A stretch of 64,000 nt of DNA, taken from positions 25,533-89,532 of the forward strand of contig BEWT01000011.1 of assembly GCA_003116855.1 (NCBI GenBank), written 5' to 3'. This DNA is from Desulfurococcaceae archaeon AG1. GTDB lineage: Archaea; Thermoproteota; Thermoprotei_A; Sulfolobales; AG1. Below are positions 50,927 to 60,321 of the stretch, one piece after another. A program made the position numbers and the translations under genes. The notes beneath the pieces are model-generated. The model ran no database searches and was not told where the DNA came from. It was given only the letters and a program-made list of their open reading frames with translations. Within the stretch, counting starts at the first letter, position 1. Every line of letters begins with the position of its first letter.

Positions 50927-52084
50927 TTGGCGGCTTATATGTTTAGGAGGGCTGAGTTTTGGGATAAACCCTTGATCGTTTTCTGGGAGGTTACGAGAGC
51001 ATGCCCTCTAGCATGTCTTCATTGTAGGGCTGAGGCTATACTTAAGCCTCTTCCTGGGGAGCTGAGTACTGATGAGGGGCTCAGGCTTATTGAGGATATA
51101 GCTGGGTTTGGGAAGCCCTATCCCTTGCTTGTATTCACCGGAGGAGATCCTCTGGCTAGGGGTGATCTGTTACTCCTTGCCGAAAGGGCCAGGGATCTCG
51201 GGATCCCATTCGCCCTAGCCCCGGCCGTGTCTCCGAATCTGTGGAGCGGTGTTCTTGAGAAGCTCGTCGATATGGGTTTGAGGGCTATTTCGATAAGTAT
51301 TGATAGCGGTTATGGGGATATTCATGACGCTATACGGGGTGTTAAAGGCGTTTTTGATGAGAGCTGGAGGGCTGTTAAGTATATAATGAGCCTGGGGGTC
51401 AGGGTTCAGGTTAATACTGTGGTTATGAGGAGCAATGTTCTATCAATGCCAAGGCTTGTTGGGCTTCTCCACAAGCACGGTGTGCCTGCGTGGGAGGTGT
51501 TTTTCCTGATAATGGTTGGTAGGGCTAGATCCTCGGTGCTTGAGGAGCTATCGCCAGAGGAGGCTGAGGATTTCCTCCACTTCCTCTACGATGTCTCGAG
51601 AACAGGGATTAGGGTGAGGACTGTGGAGGCTCCCTTCTTTAGAAGAATAGCTATAGTTAGAAGAGCTATGGAGAGGGGTCTAGAACCGCCGGGTCGTTTC
51701 CCAAGGCCTGGGCATCTCTATAAGAGGCTTCTAGCAGATCTCACAGAGATCCTTGGTGAGAACGCTTTCGGCAAGCCGGCGCTCGAGATAACACCTACGA
51801 GGGATGGGAGTGGCGTGATCTTTATAAGCTATTCAGGCGAGGTCTATCCAAGCGGTTTCACACCCTACCCGGTTGGTAATGTGAGGAGGGAGAGTATTGT
51901 GGAGATCTATAGGAAGAGCCCTGTGCTTAAAATGATCAAGAGTGCTGGGTTTAGGGGTAGGTGTGGTGTTTGTGAGTTTAGATACATATGCGGCGGGAGC
52001 AGGGCTAGGGCTTATGCTTCTTCAGGAGATCCTTTGGGATCGGATCCTCTATGCCCATATATCCCCAGGGGGTATGGATCTTGA
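50927..52084 (+). CDS. Radical SAM/SPASM protein, TIGR04053-like
   Basis: 385 residues; ATG at 50939 (MFRRAEFWDKP) is a likely start, the frame beginning at 50927. Radical SAM cluster in EVTRACPLACLHCRAEA (C-x3-C-x2-C), VFTGGDPLARGDL, IDSGYGDIHDAIRG, and a C-terminal SPASM region CGVCEFRYICGGSRARAYAS plus DPLCPY. The pattern TVEAPFFRR recalls the TIGR04053 group, linked by context to heme/tetrapyrrole or tungsten cofactor work in archaea. Exact reaction unknown. Overlaps the next gene. Confidence 0.8.
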   Translation: MAAYMFRRAEFWDKPLIVFWEVTRACPLACLHCRAEAILKPLPGELSTDEGLRLIEDIAGFGKPYPLLVFTGGDPLARGDLLLLAERARDLGIPFALAPAVSPNLWSGVLEKLVDMGLRAISISIDSGYGDIHDAIRGVKGVFDESWRAVKYIMSLGVRVQVNTVVMRSNVLSMPRLVGLLHKHGVPAWEVFFLIMVGRARSSVLEELSPEEAEDFLHFLYDVSRTGIRVRTVEAPFFRRIAIVRRAMERGLEPPGRFPRPGHLYKRLLADLTEILGENAFGKPALEITPTRDGSGVIFISYSGEVYPSGFTPYPVGNVRRESIVEIYRKSPVLKMIKSAGFRGRCGVCEFRYICGGSRARAYASSGDPLGSDPLCPYIPRGYGS

Positions 52085-53238
52085 TCCCCGTCTCTGTCCT
52101 TGTATCTGGTAGGGGTACTGTGTCATTCAAGATCAAGGGCGCCCATAGCGTTAACACTCCGCCTAGTTTTAGTAGCGAGTTTAGACCGATCATAGCTTGG
52201 AATATAACGAGGGCTTGTAATCTCAAATGCCTCCACTGCTACATAGATGCTGGGACACCATCGCCATATGAGCTGAGTACCGAGGAGGCCCTAAATGTCG
52301 TGGATCAGATCAGGGATGTTGGGTCACCGCTAATAATATTCACTGGGGGAGAGCCCCTGCTCAGGAGAGATCTCTTTACACTAGCATCGAGAGCAGCTAG
52401 CCACGGGATCAAACTTGTCCTCAGCACTAACGGTACATTAATAGATAAGGCGATGGCTAGAAGGATCCTTGACACCGGGTTCCAGTATGTTGGTATCTCT
52501 ATAGATAGTGTTAACCCTGAGTGGCATGATAACTTTAGAGGCGTTAGGGGGTCTTTCAAAGCTGCCGTCGAGGGAGCTGCAAACCTAGTCGATCTCGGTG
52601 TGAGTGTCGGGCTTAGATATACTATAACAAGGTATAATATCTCAGAAGCACCCAAGGTGATCGAGCTCGCAGCATCGATAGGGGCTAGGAGGGTTACATT
52701 CTACCACCTATCCTACGTAGGCAGGGCTCTCAAACTCCCCAGGGACTGGATACCGCTTCCAGAACAGTACAGGATCTTTATGGATAAGGTGATCGAGCTT
52801 GCCGAGAAATACTCCGGGGTAATAGAGATCGAGACAACACTAGGCCCCTTCGACGGGATCTATATAGCTATAAAGAAAGCTAGAGAAGGTGAAGAAATGA
52901 GGAGAATACTGGAGTTTGTCAAAAGATCAGGGGGTTGTGGGAGGAAAATAATATCGATCTTCCCCGATGGAAGTGTAAAGCCATGCCAGTTCATCGACTT
53001 CATAGACCTTGGAAATATTAGGAAAGAGCATCTAAGCAGCATAATAAGAAACCTCGAGAAAGAACCCTACAGAGTATTCATAGAACCCTGGAAATATGTG
53101 AGGAGAGGGAAGTGCGCCCAATGCCAATTCCTACAATACTGCGGCGGGGGAGACAGGGTCAGAGCATACTATCTAGAAGGATCGCTGGACGCCAGTGACC
53201 CATACTGCCCAATACCAGTCCTCACCAGCCACTCATAG
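52081..53238 (+). CDS. Radical SAM/SPASM protein, AhbC/AhbD/NirJ-like
   Basis: 385 residues from TTG 52081, which overlaps the previous stop as TTGA; an ATG at 52051 would make a 34-nt overlap. Cluster WNITRACNLKCLHCYIDAG, IFTGGEPLLRRDL, LSTNGTLI, ISIDSVNPEWHDNFRGVRGS, and SPASM cysteines GGCGRKIISIFPDGSVKPCQ, KCAQCQFLQYCGGGDRVRAY. Matches the heme-synthesis/heme d1 SPASM group (AhbC, AhbD, NirJ). Its partner radical SAM before it and CbiE after it suggest tetrapyrrole chemistry. Codons in the last third favour A at third position. Confidence 0.8.
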   Translation: MIPVSVLVSGRGTVSFKIKGAHSVNTPPSFSSEFRPIIAWNITRACNLKCLHCYIDAGTPSPYELSTEEALNVVDQIRDVGSPLIIFTGGEPLLRRDLFTLASRAASHGIKLVLSTNGTLIDKAMARRILDTGFQYVGISIDSVNPEWHDNFRGVRGSFKAAVEGAANLVDLGVSVGLRYTITRYNISEAPKVIELAASIGARRVTFYHLSYVGRALKLPRDWIPLPEQYRIFMDKVIELAEKYSGVIEIETTLGPFDGIYIAIKKAREGEEMRRILEFVKRSGGCGRKIISIFPDGSVKPCQFIDFIDLGNIRKEHLSSIIRNLEKEPYRVFIEPWKYVRRGKCAQCQFLQYCGGGDRVRAYYLEGSLDASDPYCPIPVLTSHS

Positions 53239-53417
53239 ATCGCAATAAATCCAGCACCAACATCTTCTCCAAGGTCTCTTCAACCTACCCGGTCTTGCCG
53301 GGACGAGCTAAAACTTTATCCCATCACTATAGAACTGGTGAAAAGGACAGGTATCCATATATATTATAGAAATAAAACGCCCAGTTGATTTGGTATAGAA
53401 GTTAGGTAAAAATAGGC
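53239..53417. other. AT-rich spacer
   Basis: No gene seen. TATATATTATAGAAATAAAAC near 53357-53377 is TATA-like on the plus strand and about 40-60 bp before the foldback. Confidence 0.35.
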
Positions 53418-53636
53418 GGGAGGGGGCGACAGACATATTGTTCCTAACCTAGTTCCCATACCTCTTGGCCCTGGTGTCTCTCTAGGATCCTGAGGATACC
53501 CCGCGGTGATATCCCCGGGATCCTAGAGAGATACTCCAGGACAATCCTAGGGTTACCCCTAGGGTTGCCCTGGAGTTTCCCAGGGTTGCGAGGTATGGTT
53601 TTTAGGTTAGGAGGCGCCTGCCTGTCGCCCCCTCCC
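53418..53636. ncRNA. 219-bp GC-rich nested foldback, three-way junction
   Basis: Paired arms on either side, from outside: 15 bp 53418-53432/53622-53636 (GGGAGGGGGCGACAG); 9 bp 53443-53451/53603-53611; 9 bp 53456-53464/53590-53598; 6 bp 53469-53474/53580-53585. Inside are two hairpins. H1 is 53478-53490/53518-53530 (13 bp) with 53494-53498/53510-53514. H2 is 53534-53540/53569-53575 with 53542-53545/53564-53567 and 53546-53552/53557-53563, closed by a TTAC tetraloop. Internal loops are symmetrical (10x10, 4x4, 4x4). GC content stands out from AT-rich flanks. Candidate structured RNA or a foldback transposon with 15-bp terminal repeats (A-rich flanks AAAAATAG and AAAAAGTAG could be target duplications). 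Not coding. Confidence 0.7.
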
Positions 53637-53836
53637 AAAAAAGTAGTGGTTGGGAGATTAGTATATGTTTTCGTACCAATAATTTCACGTTGATCCCATA
53701 TGATCATGGGTATTACTATAAATATCCCTGGCATATATAATTATTATTTTACCTGGTATTACCATTGATAATTTTATATATTAGCATCTTTATACATGAT
53801 TTTAATCCTCTTAGCTTTTATAGTTAGGTGTAGATC
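53637..53836. other. AT-rich leader of cbiE
   Basis: No gene. ATTTTATATATTAGC at about 53770-53785 is TATA-like for cbiE. Confidence 0.35.
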
Positions 53837-54508
53837 TTGCTCTTCCTAGTTGGGGTTGGTCCTGGGGATCCTGGGCTTCTTACCCTCAAAGGTTTAGAGA
53901 TCATTAGGAGATCTGTTATTATAGGTGGCTGGAGCAGTGTTCTTGAGAGATTCTCGGATCTCCTTTCCGGTAAAGTTGTCGTCAGGATCAGCTATTCTAC
54001 TGAGGAGCGTGACCTATCCTTTCTTGTTGATAGCGCTGCTAATAACGATGTCTCTATCCTTATCCACGGAGATCCTTCCGTTTCTGACTGGCAGTTTGTG
54101 GAGAAAATCAGGGGGCTTTGTCTTTCTAAGAAGATCCCTATGGAGATAGTTTCAGGTGTTTCCTCTGTAAACGTGGCTCTTGCGAGAGAAGGGTTGGATC
54201 TTGCTAACACTATCTTTGTATCTCTCCATAGGAGTGGTTTTATTGACTATAGCGAGATCCTGAGAGGCCTTGCACTGGGTAGGGTTGTGGTTGTATTCCC
54301 CGAACCCTATCCCGATGGTCCTCAGAGAATTGCTAGGTTTCTCATCAAAGCAGGTTATGGGAAGGATCGTCGTGTGAAGGTTTATGAGAGGCTGACATTC
54401 CCTGACGAGGTTTTTAGCGAGTATAGCGTCGAGGGTCTTGCTAATGAGCATAAGGGTTTCAGTGATCTCAGTGTTGTGATCATCTATCCAGACTTGGGTA
54501 AGGGCTAG
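53837..54508 (+). CDS. cbiE: CbiE/CobL-type precorrin C5-methyltransferase
   Basis: 223 residues from TTG 53837. The tetrapyrrole methylase core reads FLVGVGPGDPGLLTLKGLEI, VSILIHGDPSVSDW, MEIVSGVSSVNVALAREG and VFPEPYPDGPQRIARFLI. Short for a methylase; no CbiT domain is attached. It methylates the corrin ring at C5 (and C15 with CbiT) in cobalamin synthesis. Solitary in the window; adjacent radical SAM genes may belong to a linked pathway. Confidence 0.82.
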   Translation: MLFLVGVGPGDPGLLTLKGLEIIRRSVIIGGWSSVLERFSDLLSGKVVVRISYSTEERDLSFLVDSAANNDVSILIHGDPSVSDWQFVEKIRGLCLSKKIPMEIVSGVSSVNVALAREGLDLANTIFVSLHRSGFIDYSEILRGLALGRVVVVFPEPYPDGPQRIARFLIKAGYGKDRRVKVYERLTFPDEVFSEYSVEGLANEHKGFSDLSVVIIYPDLGKG

Positions 54509-55782
54509 TATGGTCTCTCGCTTGGAACTGAGATGAGCCTGTCCGCTGGGAAGAGGGTTATTACTCTAGATCCTGTGTCTGTAACCACTACCTCTACCTC
54601 TATTCTTGCCGCTCCTGTGTTATCCTTAGCAGGGGCCCATGTTTCTAGTGCGAGCACCATGTTCTCCTGGATCCTTACTGGGTAGTTGAAAGATATAGCC
54701 CTAGAGATCAGGGGTCTCTCTCTATGGCTAAGCCCTATCCCGTGGCCGAATTGGAGTAGGAATGCCTCCTCCTCGCTCTTGAACCCCAGCTCTTGTGCGG
54801 AAGGCCAGCAACTAGCTATCTCAGCTGTTGTCACGCCAGGTCTTGTCTTCTCAACAGAGCATTTGAGCCACTCCCAAGCCTTCTCATAGGCTTCTAGCTG
54901 GGCTCTTGTGGGCTCGCCGACCACGAATGTTCTGTAATAGCATGTCCTATATCCTAGGTATGAGTGCATTATATCTATATAAACCATATCCCTCGGCCTG
55001 ATCATCCTATCCGAGAACATATGGGGATGGGGCACCCCCCGAGGGCCTGAGACAACATTGACAGCCTCAACACCCTCCGACCCCATTTCGTAGAGCACTT
55101 TATGCACAAAGGCTACTATATCGTTCTCCCTAACCCCAGGCCTTATATATCTCGAGAGCTCCGAGTATGTGGCATCAACCATCGCAGCCGCTATCTCTAG
55201 AAGCTCTATCTCATCCCTCGTCTTGATAAGCCTTGCCTCGAGCATCACCCTCTGGCCATCCTCGATCCTAACACCCCTCTTGTTCAAGGCATGCATGAGC
55301 GCCGGATCCAGTATATCGAACCCCACGGGGAGATCTGCGACACCGTATTTCTTGAGAGTACTTATTATGAGATCCGCAACCCTCCCAGCCCATCCAGCCT
55401 CGTCGGGCATGGTGCTTCTCGAATGGGTTATAACGGGGTTTATCTCGTCAAGCCATGTCACCCACCTCTTCTTAAAGGGGGCTGCGGGGTCGAAGAGGAT
55501 TGTATGCCCATCAGCTGTTAGTATTGCCAGCCTCTCCATCTTATCCCTACCCCACTCCCCCAGGTGGGTGCTGGTTATATACCTAATGTTATTATAGTCG
55601 AAAACCACCAGGGCTCCTAAACCGCTTTTTCTAAGCTGTTCTAGAGCCCTTCTAACCCTATCCCTCCTAAGCCTGTCAAAATCAATCCTGGCTTCATAAT
55701 CAACCGCAGTTATACCGAAGCTCAAGGTGCTGGCCCGGATGTTATTGGTTAGGATTCCTATATTTATATGGAGACACTGCAT
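54505..55782 (-). CDS. M24 family (Xaa-Pro dipeptidase-like) protein lacking one metal ligand
   Basis: 425 residues from the first ATG, though the creatinase N-terminal domain begins near residue 26 and the true start may be later. C-terminal pita-bread fold: VYIDIMHSYLGYRTCYYRTF where the second metal Asp of prolidases is Cys, FGHGIGLSHRERP (His), LALETWAP (Glu), ARIEVEVVVTD (Glu). Four of five ligands remain. It may be an aminopeptidase with a modified site or a non-peptidase M24 protein (creatinase-like). Convergent with cbiE by four bases. Confidence 0.75.
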   Translation of the reverse strand: MQCLHINIGILTNNIRASTLSFGITAVDYEARIDFDRLRRDRVRRALEQLRKSGLGALVVFDYNNIRYITSTHLGEWGRDKMERLAILTADGHTILFDPAAPFKKRWVTWLDEINPVITHSRSTMPDEAGWAGRVADLIISTLKKYGVADLPVGFDILDPALMHALNKRGVRIEDGQRVMLEARLIKTRDEIELLEIAAAMVDATYSELSRYIRPGVRENDIVAFVHKVLYEMGSEGVEAVNVVSGPRGVPHPHMFSDRMIRPRDMVYIDIMHSYLGYRTCYYRTFVVGEPTRAQLEAYEKAWEWLKCSVEKTRPGVTTAEIASCWPSAQELGFKSEEEAFLLQFGHGIGLSHRERPLISRAISFNYPVRIQENMVLALETWAPAKDNTGAARIEVEVVVTDTGSRVITLFPADRLISVPSERPY

Positions 55783-55874
55783 CGAATATGATCGATCACA
55801 TACACGAGATCTTCGATAAACCCATGGTTAAAACCGCTGGTAAGAGTTACGTCGAGCAGGATCTCGGGATCTGT

Positions 55875-57044
55875 TTAACCAGCTGCTTCTAGGGATCTCT
55901 TAAGCCTCTCCACACCCTCAGCTATTTTTTCCTTAGGCGGCGTGCTTATACTTATTCTGGCAGCATCTATTGGTTTGCTCTCTATATAGAAGTCCCTTGC
56001 TGGTACATAGATCACGCCGCTCTCTATAGCTCTTGGTAGATGCTCCTCCGCATCTCTCCCAAGCCTTAGTAGCGTGTAGAACCCGCAGTCAGGCTTAACA
56101 TATCTCTCTGGGAATTTCTCGTCGAGAACCTCTACAAGGGTTTTTAGCTTCTCTTCGTAGTGTCTCCTCAGCCTTGGTAATAGGCTTTTCACAACACCCC
56201 TCCTAAGGATCCTGGCTACGGCTAGCTGTATTATTGTTGACGTTGAGAAGTCATGCTGCTCGAGCTTCGAGAGCTCTTCGGCTAGCTCTCTACCCAGGAT
56301 TGCGAAGCCTATTCTAAGCCCTGGGGCTAGGACTTTGCTCATGGTTCCCACATATATAACCCTGCCGTTTTTATCGAGGCTCTTAATGCTTGGGGGAGGG
56401 TTTCTGGCTATAGGTCTGTAGGGATCATCTTCTAGTATGAGGAACCCGTACTCCTCGGCTAGCTCGACTAGGTGTTTCCTTCCCTCGAGATCCATTGTCA
56501 CTCCGCATGGGTTATGGCAGGTGGGGATTGTATATACCATCTTGGGCCTCAAACCCTTCCTAAGGATCCTTTCGAGTGCATGGGTATCCATACCATTCTC
56601 GCCAAGCCCTATACCAACGATCCTTGCCCTCTGGAACCTCATGGGATCTATGGCCTCCCAGAAAGAAGGATCCTCTGTAACAACAACATCGCCAGAGCCC
56701 AGGAGGAGCTGGCTCAACAGCTTAATACCATGCTGGGCTCCCGATGTAACAACAAGATCCTCGTCACCCTTTAAACCAACCCCCAGATCTGAGCTAACAT
56801 ATAGCTTTAGCTCCTCAACAAGCTCAGGCAAACCCCCAGCGCCTGGATAGCCCAGAGCACTAGCTCCATATTCTAGCAGGGTTTGTTCCAGGGCCTCCAT
56901 GATCTCCCTAACAGGGATCATGAGAGGGTCTGGAGAGCCGCTTGCAAAGTTAACAACCCCCGCGAGGCTTCTAGCCTTCCTCGAGGCAAGCTCTACGGGG
57001 GACCATGAGAGTCTCTCCACAATCCCGGTGGGCTCCATGTTCAT
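55875..57044 (-). CDS. PLP-dependent aminotransferase, LysN/2-aminoadipate type
   Basis: 389 residues from ATG 57044. Fold type I: ASGSPDPLMIPVREIMEAL, VTSGAQHGIKLLSQLL, VVTEDPSFW, PTCHNPCGVTMD, ILEDDPYRPI, PLP Lys in YVGTMSKVLAPGLRIGFAIL. The motif order matches the 2-aminoadipate/aromatic aminotransferase class. Substrate uncertain. Monocistronic with TATA-like TATATATATGTGAGG at 57062-57075. Confidence 0.85.
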   Translation of the reverse strand: MNMEPTGIVERLSWSPVELASRKARSLAGVVNFASGSPDPLMIPVREIMEALEQTLLEYGASALGYPGAGGLPELVEELKLYVSSDLGVGLKGDEDLVVTSGAQHGIKLLSQLLLGSGDVVVTEDPSFWEAIDPMRFQRARIVGIGLGENGMDTHALERILRKGLRPKMVYTIPTCHNPCGVTMDLEGRKHLVELAEEYGFLILEDDPYRPIARNPPPSIKSLDKNGRVIYVGTMSKVLAPGLRIGFAILGRELAEELSKLEQHDFSTSTIIQLAVARILRRGVVKSLLPRLRRHYEEKLKTLVEVLDEKFPERYVKPDCGFYTLLRLGRDAEEHLPRAIESGVIYVPARDFYIESKPIDAARISISTPPKEKIAEGVERLKRSLEAAG

Positions 57045-57219
57045 CCTCTAACTCTATAGAGATCCTCACATATATATCTAACTAGCCAGGGATCTTATCC
57101 TTTACTTTTTCACACGGGATCGGTTTTCTAGAGCCCCAGCGAGCTGGTTGAGGGAATGCGACCTAGAATCCAGGGTTGGTCTGCATAGCTCTAGGGATCT
57201 TTGTGGTTGCTATTTAGCG

Positions 57220-58182
57220 TTACTCGGCTAGAGGGCCTATGACTTCTTCTCCAGCCATTCTGTTTATTCTCTCAACCTCTTTGTTGATGAGCTCCTGTAT
57301 CTCTTCGATCTCTTCCTCGGATAGGTCTCTGAACCTTCCCTGGATTCTGAGGTAGTGTTTCACATGCTTCCTCTTTGGCACCCTTACCGTTACTTTAAAG
57401 TCCCCCATTGTTATCTCCCAGTTTATCCACATGGCTGTCTCAACCGCTAGTCTTCCAACCTCTATGCCGTATCTAGGATCGAATCTCCATCCCGTGGGGC
57501 ATGGTTGTAGGACGTGTATGAATGATGGTCCCTCTACCTGGAGTCCTTTGAGGAACTTCTGATCCATGTCTATTGGGTATGCTATATTGGCTGTCGCTAC
57601 ATATGGTATTCGGTGTGCTGCCACTATCTCGGCTATGGGTTTCTTGGGCTGCATCTTCCCTCTTAGAACCTTACCCACGGGGGTTGTTGTTGTCCATGCA
57701 TGTAGTGGTGTGGATCCGCTTCTCTGTATCCCTGTATTCATATAGGCCTCGTTATCGTAGAGAACATACATAACCCTATGACCTCTCTCGAGCATGCCGC
57801 TGAGGGCTTGGAGACCTATATCATATGTCCCCCCATCCCCGGCTAGTACTACGATATTGATCCTCTTGTTAGGATCTATCAAGCCCTTCCTAGCCATAAC
57901 CCTCAAGGCGGTCTCTATACCGCTTGCCACTGCTGCTGCGTTTTCAAATGCTACGTGGATCCATGGGACTCTCCAGGATGTATATGGATACATTGTTGTC
58001 GAGACCTCGACACAGTTTGTGGCATTAACCACGATCGTGTTTCTACCCGAGATCTTTAGTAGATGCCTTATCACAGTTCCTGCTGTGCAGCCTGCACAGA
58101 GGCCATGGCCTGGGGCGAAGAGCTCTTCTCTCGGTAGGTCTCTTACACCCCTGATCCTATAGATGCTACTCATACTCCGCAC
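57220..58182 (-). CDS. porB: Pyruvate/2-oxoacid:ferredoxin oxidoreductase beta subunit
   Basis: 320 residues; a start three codons in (MSSIYRIRG) is equally good. Thiamine diphosphate-binding: GHGLCAGCTAGTVIRHLL, VVLAGDGGTYDIGLQALSGM and YDNEAYMNTGIQRSGSTP, with Cys ligands for the proximal [4Fe-4S] cluster. Last gene of the porCDAB operon and overlaps alpha by 17 bases. Oxidative decarboxylation of pyruvate to acetyl-CoA. Confidence 0.93.
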   Translation of the reverse strand: MRSMSSIYRIRGVRDLPREELFAPGHGLCAGCTAGTVIRHLLKISGRNTIVVNATNCVEVSTTMYPYTSWRVPWIHVAFENAAAVASGIETALRVMARKGLIDPNKRINIVVLAGDGGTYDIGLQALSGMLERGHRVMYVLYDNEAYMNTGIQRSGSTPLHAWTTTTPVGKVLRGKMQPKKPIAEIVAAHRIPYVATANIAYPIDMDQKFLKGLQVEGPSFIHVLQPCPTGWRFDPRYGIEVGRLAVETAMWINWEITMGDFKVTVRVPKRKHVKHYLRIQGRFRDLSEEEIEEIQELINKEVERINRMAGEEVIGPLAE

Positions 58183-59383
58183 CCCTAACCCCCCAGTGTA
58201 TAGAGCCTATCTTCAAAGCCCTCTCCCCAAGCTCTAGGGCTTTTTTAACCATGTCTCTGAAGTCATCCTCGCTAACAGGCCTCCCACCTATTCCTGCTAT
58301 GAAGCTAGCTATTGTGGGATAGAGTCCTTCTCTATATAGTGCTGCTATGGTTTCGAGGGCTACTGGGCCTTCGATGCTGGCGCCATAGCTTATGGCTCTA
58401 TCAACCACTATGAGGGTTTTTGCATCCTCGACCAGTGTTTTTAGATCTCTTGCTGGGAATGGTCTCCATAGCCTTAGCCTTAGTGCTCCTACCTTAAGGC
58501 CCTCGGATCTCAGTAGATCTACTGCTGTTTGGAGTGTTCCGTATATGCCTCCATATGTTAGAACAAGGATCTCGGAGTCCTCAGCTAGATATGATTCCAC
58601 GGGCTTGTATACACGGCCCAGGTTCTCCTCTATTTTCGCATCAGCCTCTCTTATAACTCTATAGGCTTCCTTCATAGCCTCAACCTGCTGGTACTTGATC
58701 TCATAGTACCAGTCGGGGTTCACTATAGAGCCCATGGTTATGGGGTTATCAGGGTCCAGAGTATATCTGGGTCTTCTTGGAAGCATTTCTAGCACGGTCT
58801 TCCTATCTTCTGGGATGTAGAGGGGTTCGTATGTGTGGCTCATCCAGAAGCCGTCGTAGGCTACTATCGAGGGTAAAAGGATCCTTGGATCTTCTGAGAC
58901 CATATATGCCTCTATTATGGAGTCATATACCTCCTGTGCTGTTGATGCTATGAATGTTATCCACGATGTGTCTCTAACGTTCATTAGATCGCTGTAGTCG
59001 TTCCAAATACTTATGGGAGCTGAGAGGGCTCTTGTAGCGATAGCCATTACCAGTGGGAGTCTCATGCCAGATGCTATGTGGAGGACCTCATGCATATACT
59101 CCAAACCCTGGGATGATGTTGCTGTGAATACCCTAGCACCTACTGCTGATGCTCCTATTATGGCGCTTAGTGCTGAGTGCTCGCTCTCAACATGGATCAT
59201 CTCGGCGTCGAGCTCTCCCTCAGCGATCATTTCCGAGAGCTTCTCAACCACACCTGTCTGTGGTGTTATAGGGTAGGCTGATATGACATCGACATCAGCG
59301 TCTCTAACAGCATATGCCGCAGCATAGTTTGAGTTGAGGATAACCCTTGTTTGCCTCACCCTACTCTCTAGCTTTGTCTCCAT
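58166..59383 (-). CDS. porA: Pyruvate/2-oxoacid:ferredoxin oxidoreductase alpha subunit
   Basis: 405 residues. Motifs YPITPQTGVVEKLSEMI, VESEHSALSAIIGASAVGAR, ATSSQGLEYMHEVLH and ILVLTYGGIYGTLQTAV. Starts directly after the delta stop. Paired with beta in one heterotetramer. Confidence 0.93.
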   Translation of the reverse strand: METKLESRVRQTRVILNSNYAAAYAVRDADVDVISAYPITPQTGVVEKLSEMIAEGELDAEMIHVESEHSALSAIIGASAVGARVFTATSSQGLEYMHEVLHIASGMRLPLVMAIATRALSAPISIWNDYSDLMNVRDTSWITFIASTAQEVYDSIIEAYMVSEDPRILLPSIVAYDGFWMSHTYEPLYIPEDRKTVLEMLPRRPRYTLDPDNPITMGSIVNPDWYYEIKYQQVEAMKEAYRVIREADAKIEENLGRVYKPVESYLAEDSEILVLTYGGIYGTLQTAVDLLRSEGLKVGALRLRLWRPFPARDLKTLVEDAKTLIVVDRAISYGASIEGPVALETIAALYREGLYPTIASFIAGIGGRPVSEDDFRDMVKKALELGERALKIGSIHWGVRGAEYE

Positions 59384-59689
59384 TCACTTCACCTCCTCAA
59401 CAAGCTCTATAGCCTTTACGGGGCATTCCTGGGCGCATATGCCGCAGCCTTTGCAGTAGTCATAGTCTATTTCGAAAGTTATGTTCCAGATCCTCCCCGC
59501 TTTTGTTCTATACGGCGTATCTCTGATCTCTATGACCCCGTCTGGGCAGTACATCCAGCATATGTAGCATCTAACGCATCTCTCCTGATCTATTACTGGT
59601 CTGAGAACCCTCCAGTCTCCTGTCTTTCTCTTCACACTGTTGCCGGCTTCGAGTATTATACCTCCTATTGGGAGCTCTCTCCAGCTCAA
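59384..59689 (-). CDS. porD: Pyruvate/2-oxoacid:ferredoxin oxidoreductase delta (ferredoxin) subunit
   Basis: 101 residues. Two [4Fe-4S] sets: CVRCYICWMYCPDG and CKGCGICAQECPVKA. Overlaps the gamma stop by four bases (ATGA type). Transfers electrons to soluble ferredoxin. Confidence 0.93.
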   Translation of the reverse strand: MSWRELPIGGIILEAGNSVKRKTGDWRVLRPVIDQERCVRCYICWMYCPDGVIEIRDTPYRTKAGRIWNITFEIDYDYCKGCGICAQECPVKAIELVEEVK

Positions 59690-60321
59690 GTCATAAGCAC
59701 CTCTGCTGATTTATAAGCCTCCACCATTGCTCTGATATTGCCCAGAATCTTCTCTCCAATGCTGGGTGTTTTTAGTAATAACTCTAGGTTATCCTCCCAC
59801 TTAATGTTGAAAAGGATCTTTAGGGCTGCTTTTGCCACAGAGTCTAGGGAGATATACTCTAAAACCCTGACCAGTGCTCCCAGCATTGCAACATTAACTA
59901 TAGGCACTCCCATGTTTCTCAACGCTATCCCGGTTGCGTCGATAGCCACTACCCTCTCAACGCCAAGCTCCTGGGCGATGCTTCTAGCATCTCTCTTCGA
60001 GTTAATGATCACAAGGCCCTTGCTCTTCAAACCCTGGAGATATATTGAAGGCTGTAGAGATGGGTCGAGAACAACAACCACATCGGGGCTCGATATAGGT
60101 GCTCTTGTCCTGATAGGCTCCTTAGAGATCCTGGTATAAGCCTTAACAGGAGCCCCTCTCCTCTCAGGACCAAACTCGGGGAAGGCTTGGGAGTAGAGAC
60201 CCTCGATACCTGCGGCCTCAGCCAGTATGATCGATGCTGTCACAGCCCCTTGACCGCCTCTTCCGTGAAATCTAATCTCGATGGTTTCTCCAATGTTTAA
60301 CAAGTGAGACACTCTCCCCAT
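59686..60321 (-). CDS. porC: Pyruvate/2-oxoacid:ferredoxin oxidoreductase gamma subunit
   Basis: 211 residues. [19 protein letters not shown] is the family signature, with [19 protein letters not shown]. First gene of the operon. TATA GCTATAAATC (minus strand, about 60340-60350) lies 25 bp before ATG 60321, which gives a leaderless transcript. Confidence 0.93.

Noticed and set aside
53444..53734. 96-codon minus-strand frame across the foldback
   Set aside because: Its Pro/Gly/Arg pattern is produced by the palindromic arms, and both strands would be equally 'coding'.
53637..53836. Cobalamin riboswitch before cbiE
   Set aside because: No B12-box-like sequence; the folded region ends about 200 bp upstream and has its own closing stem.
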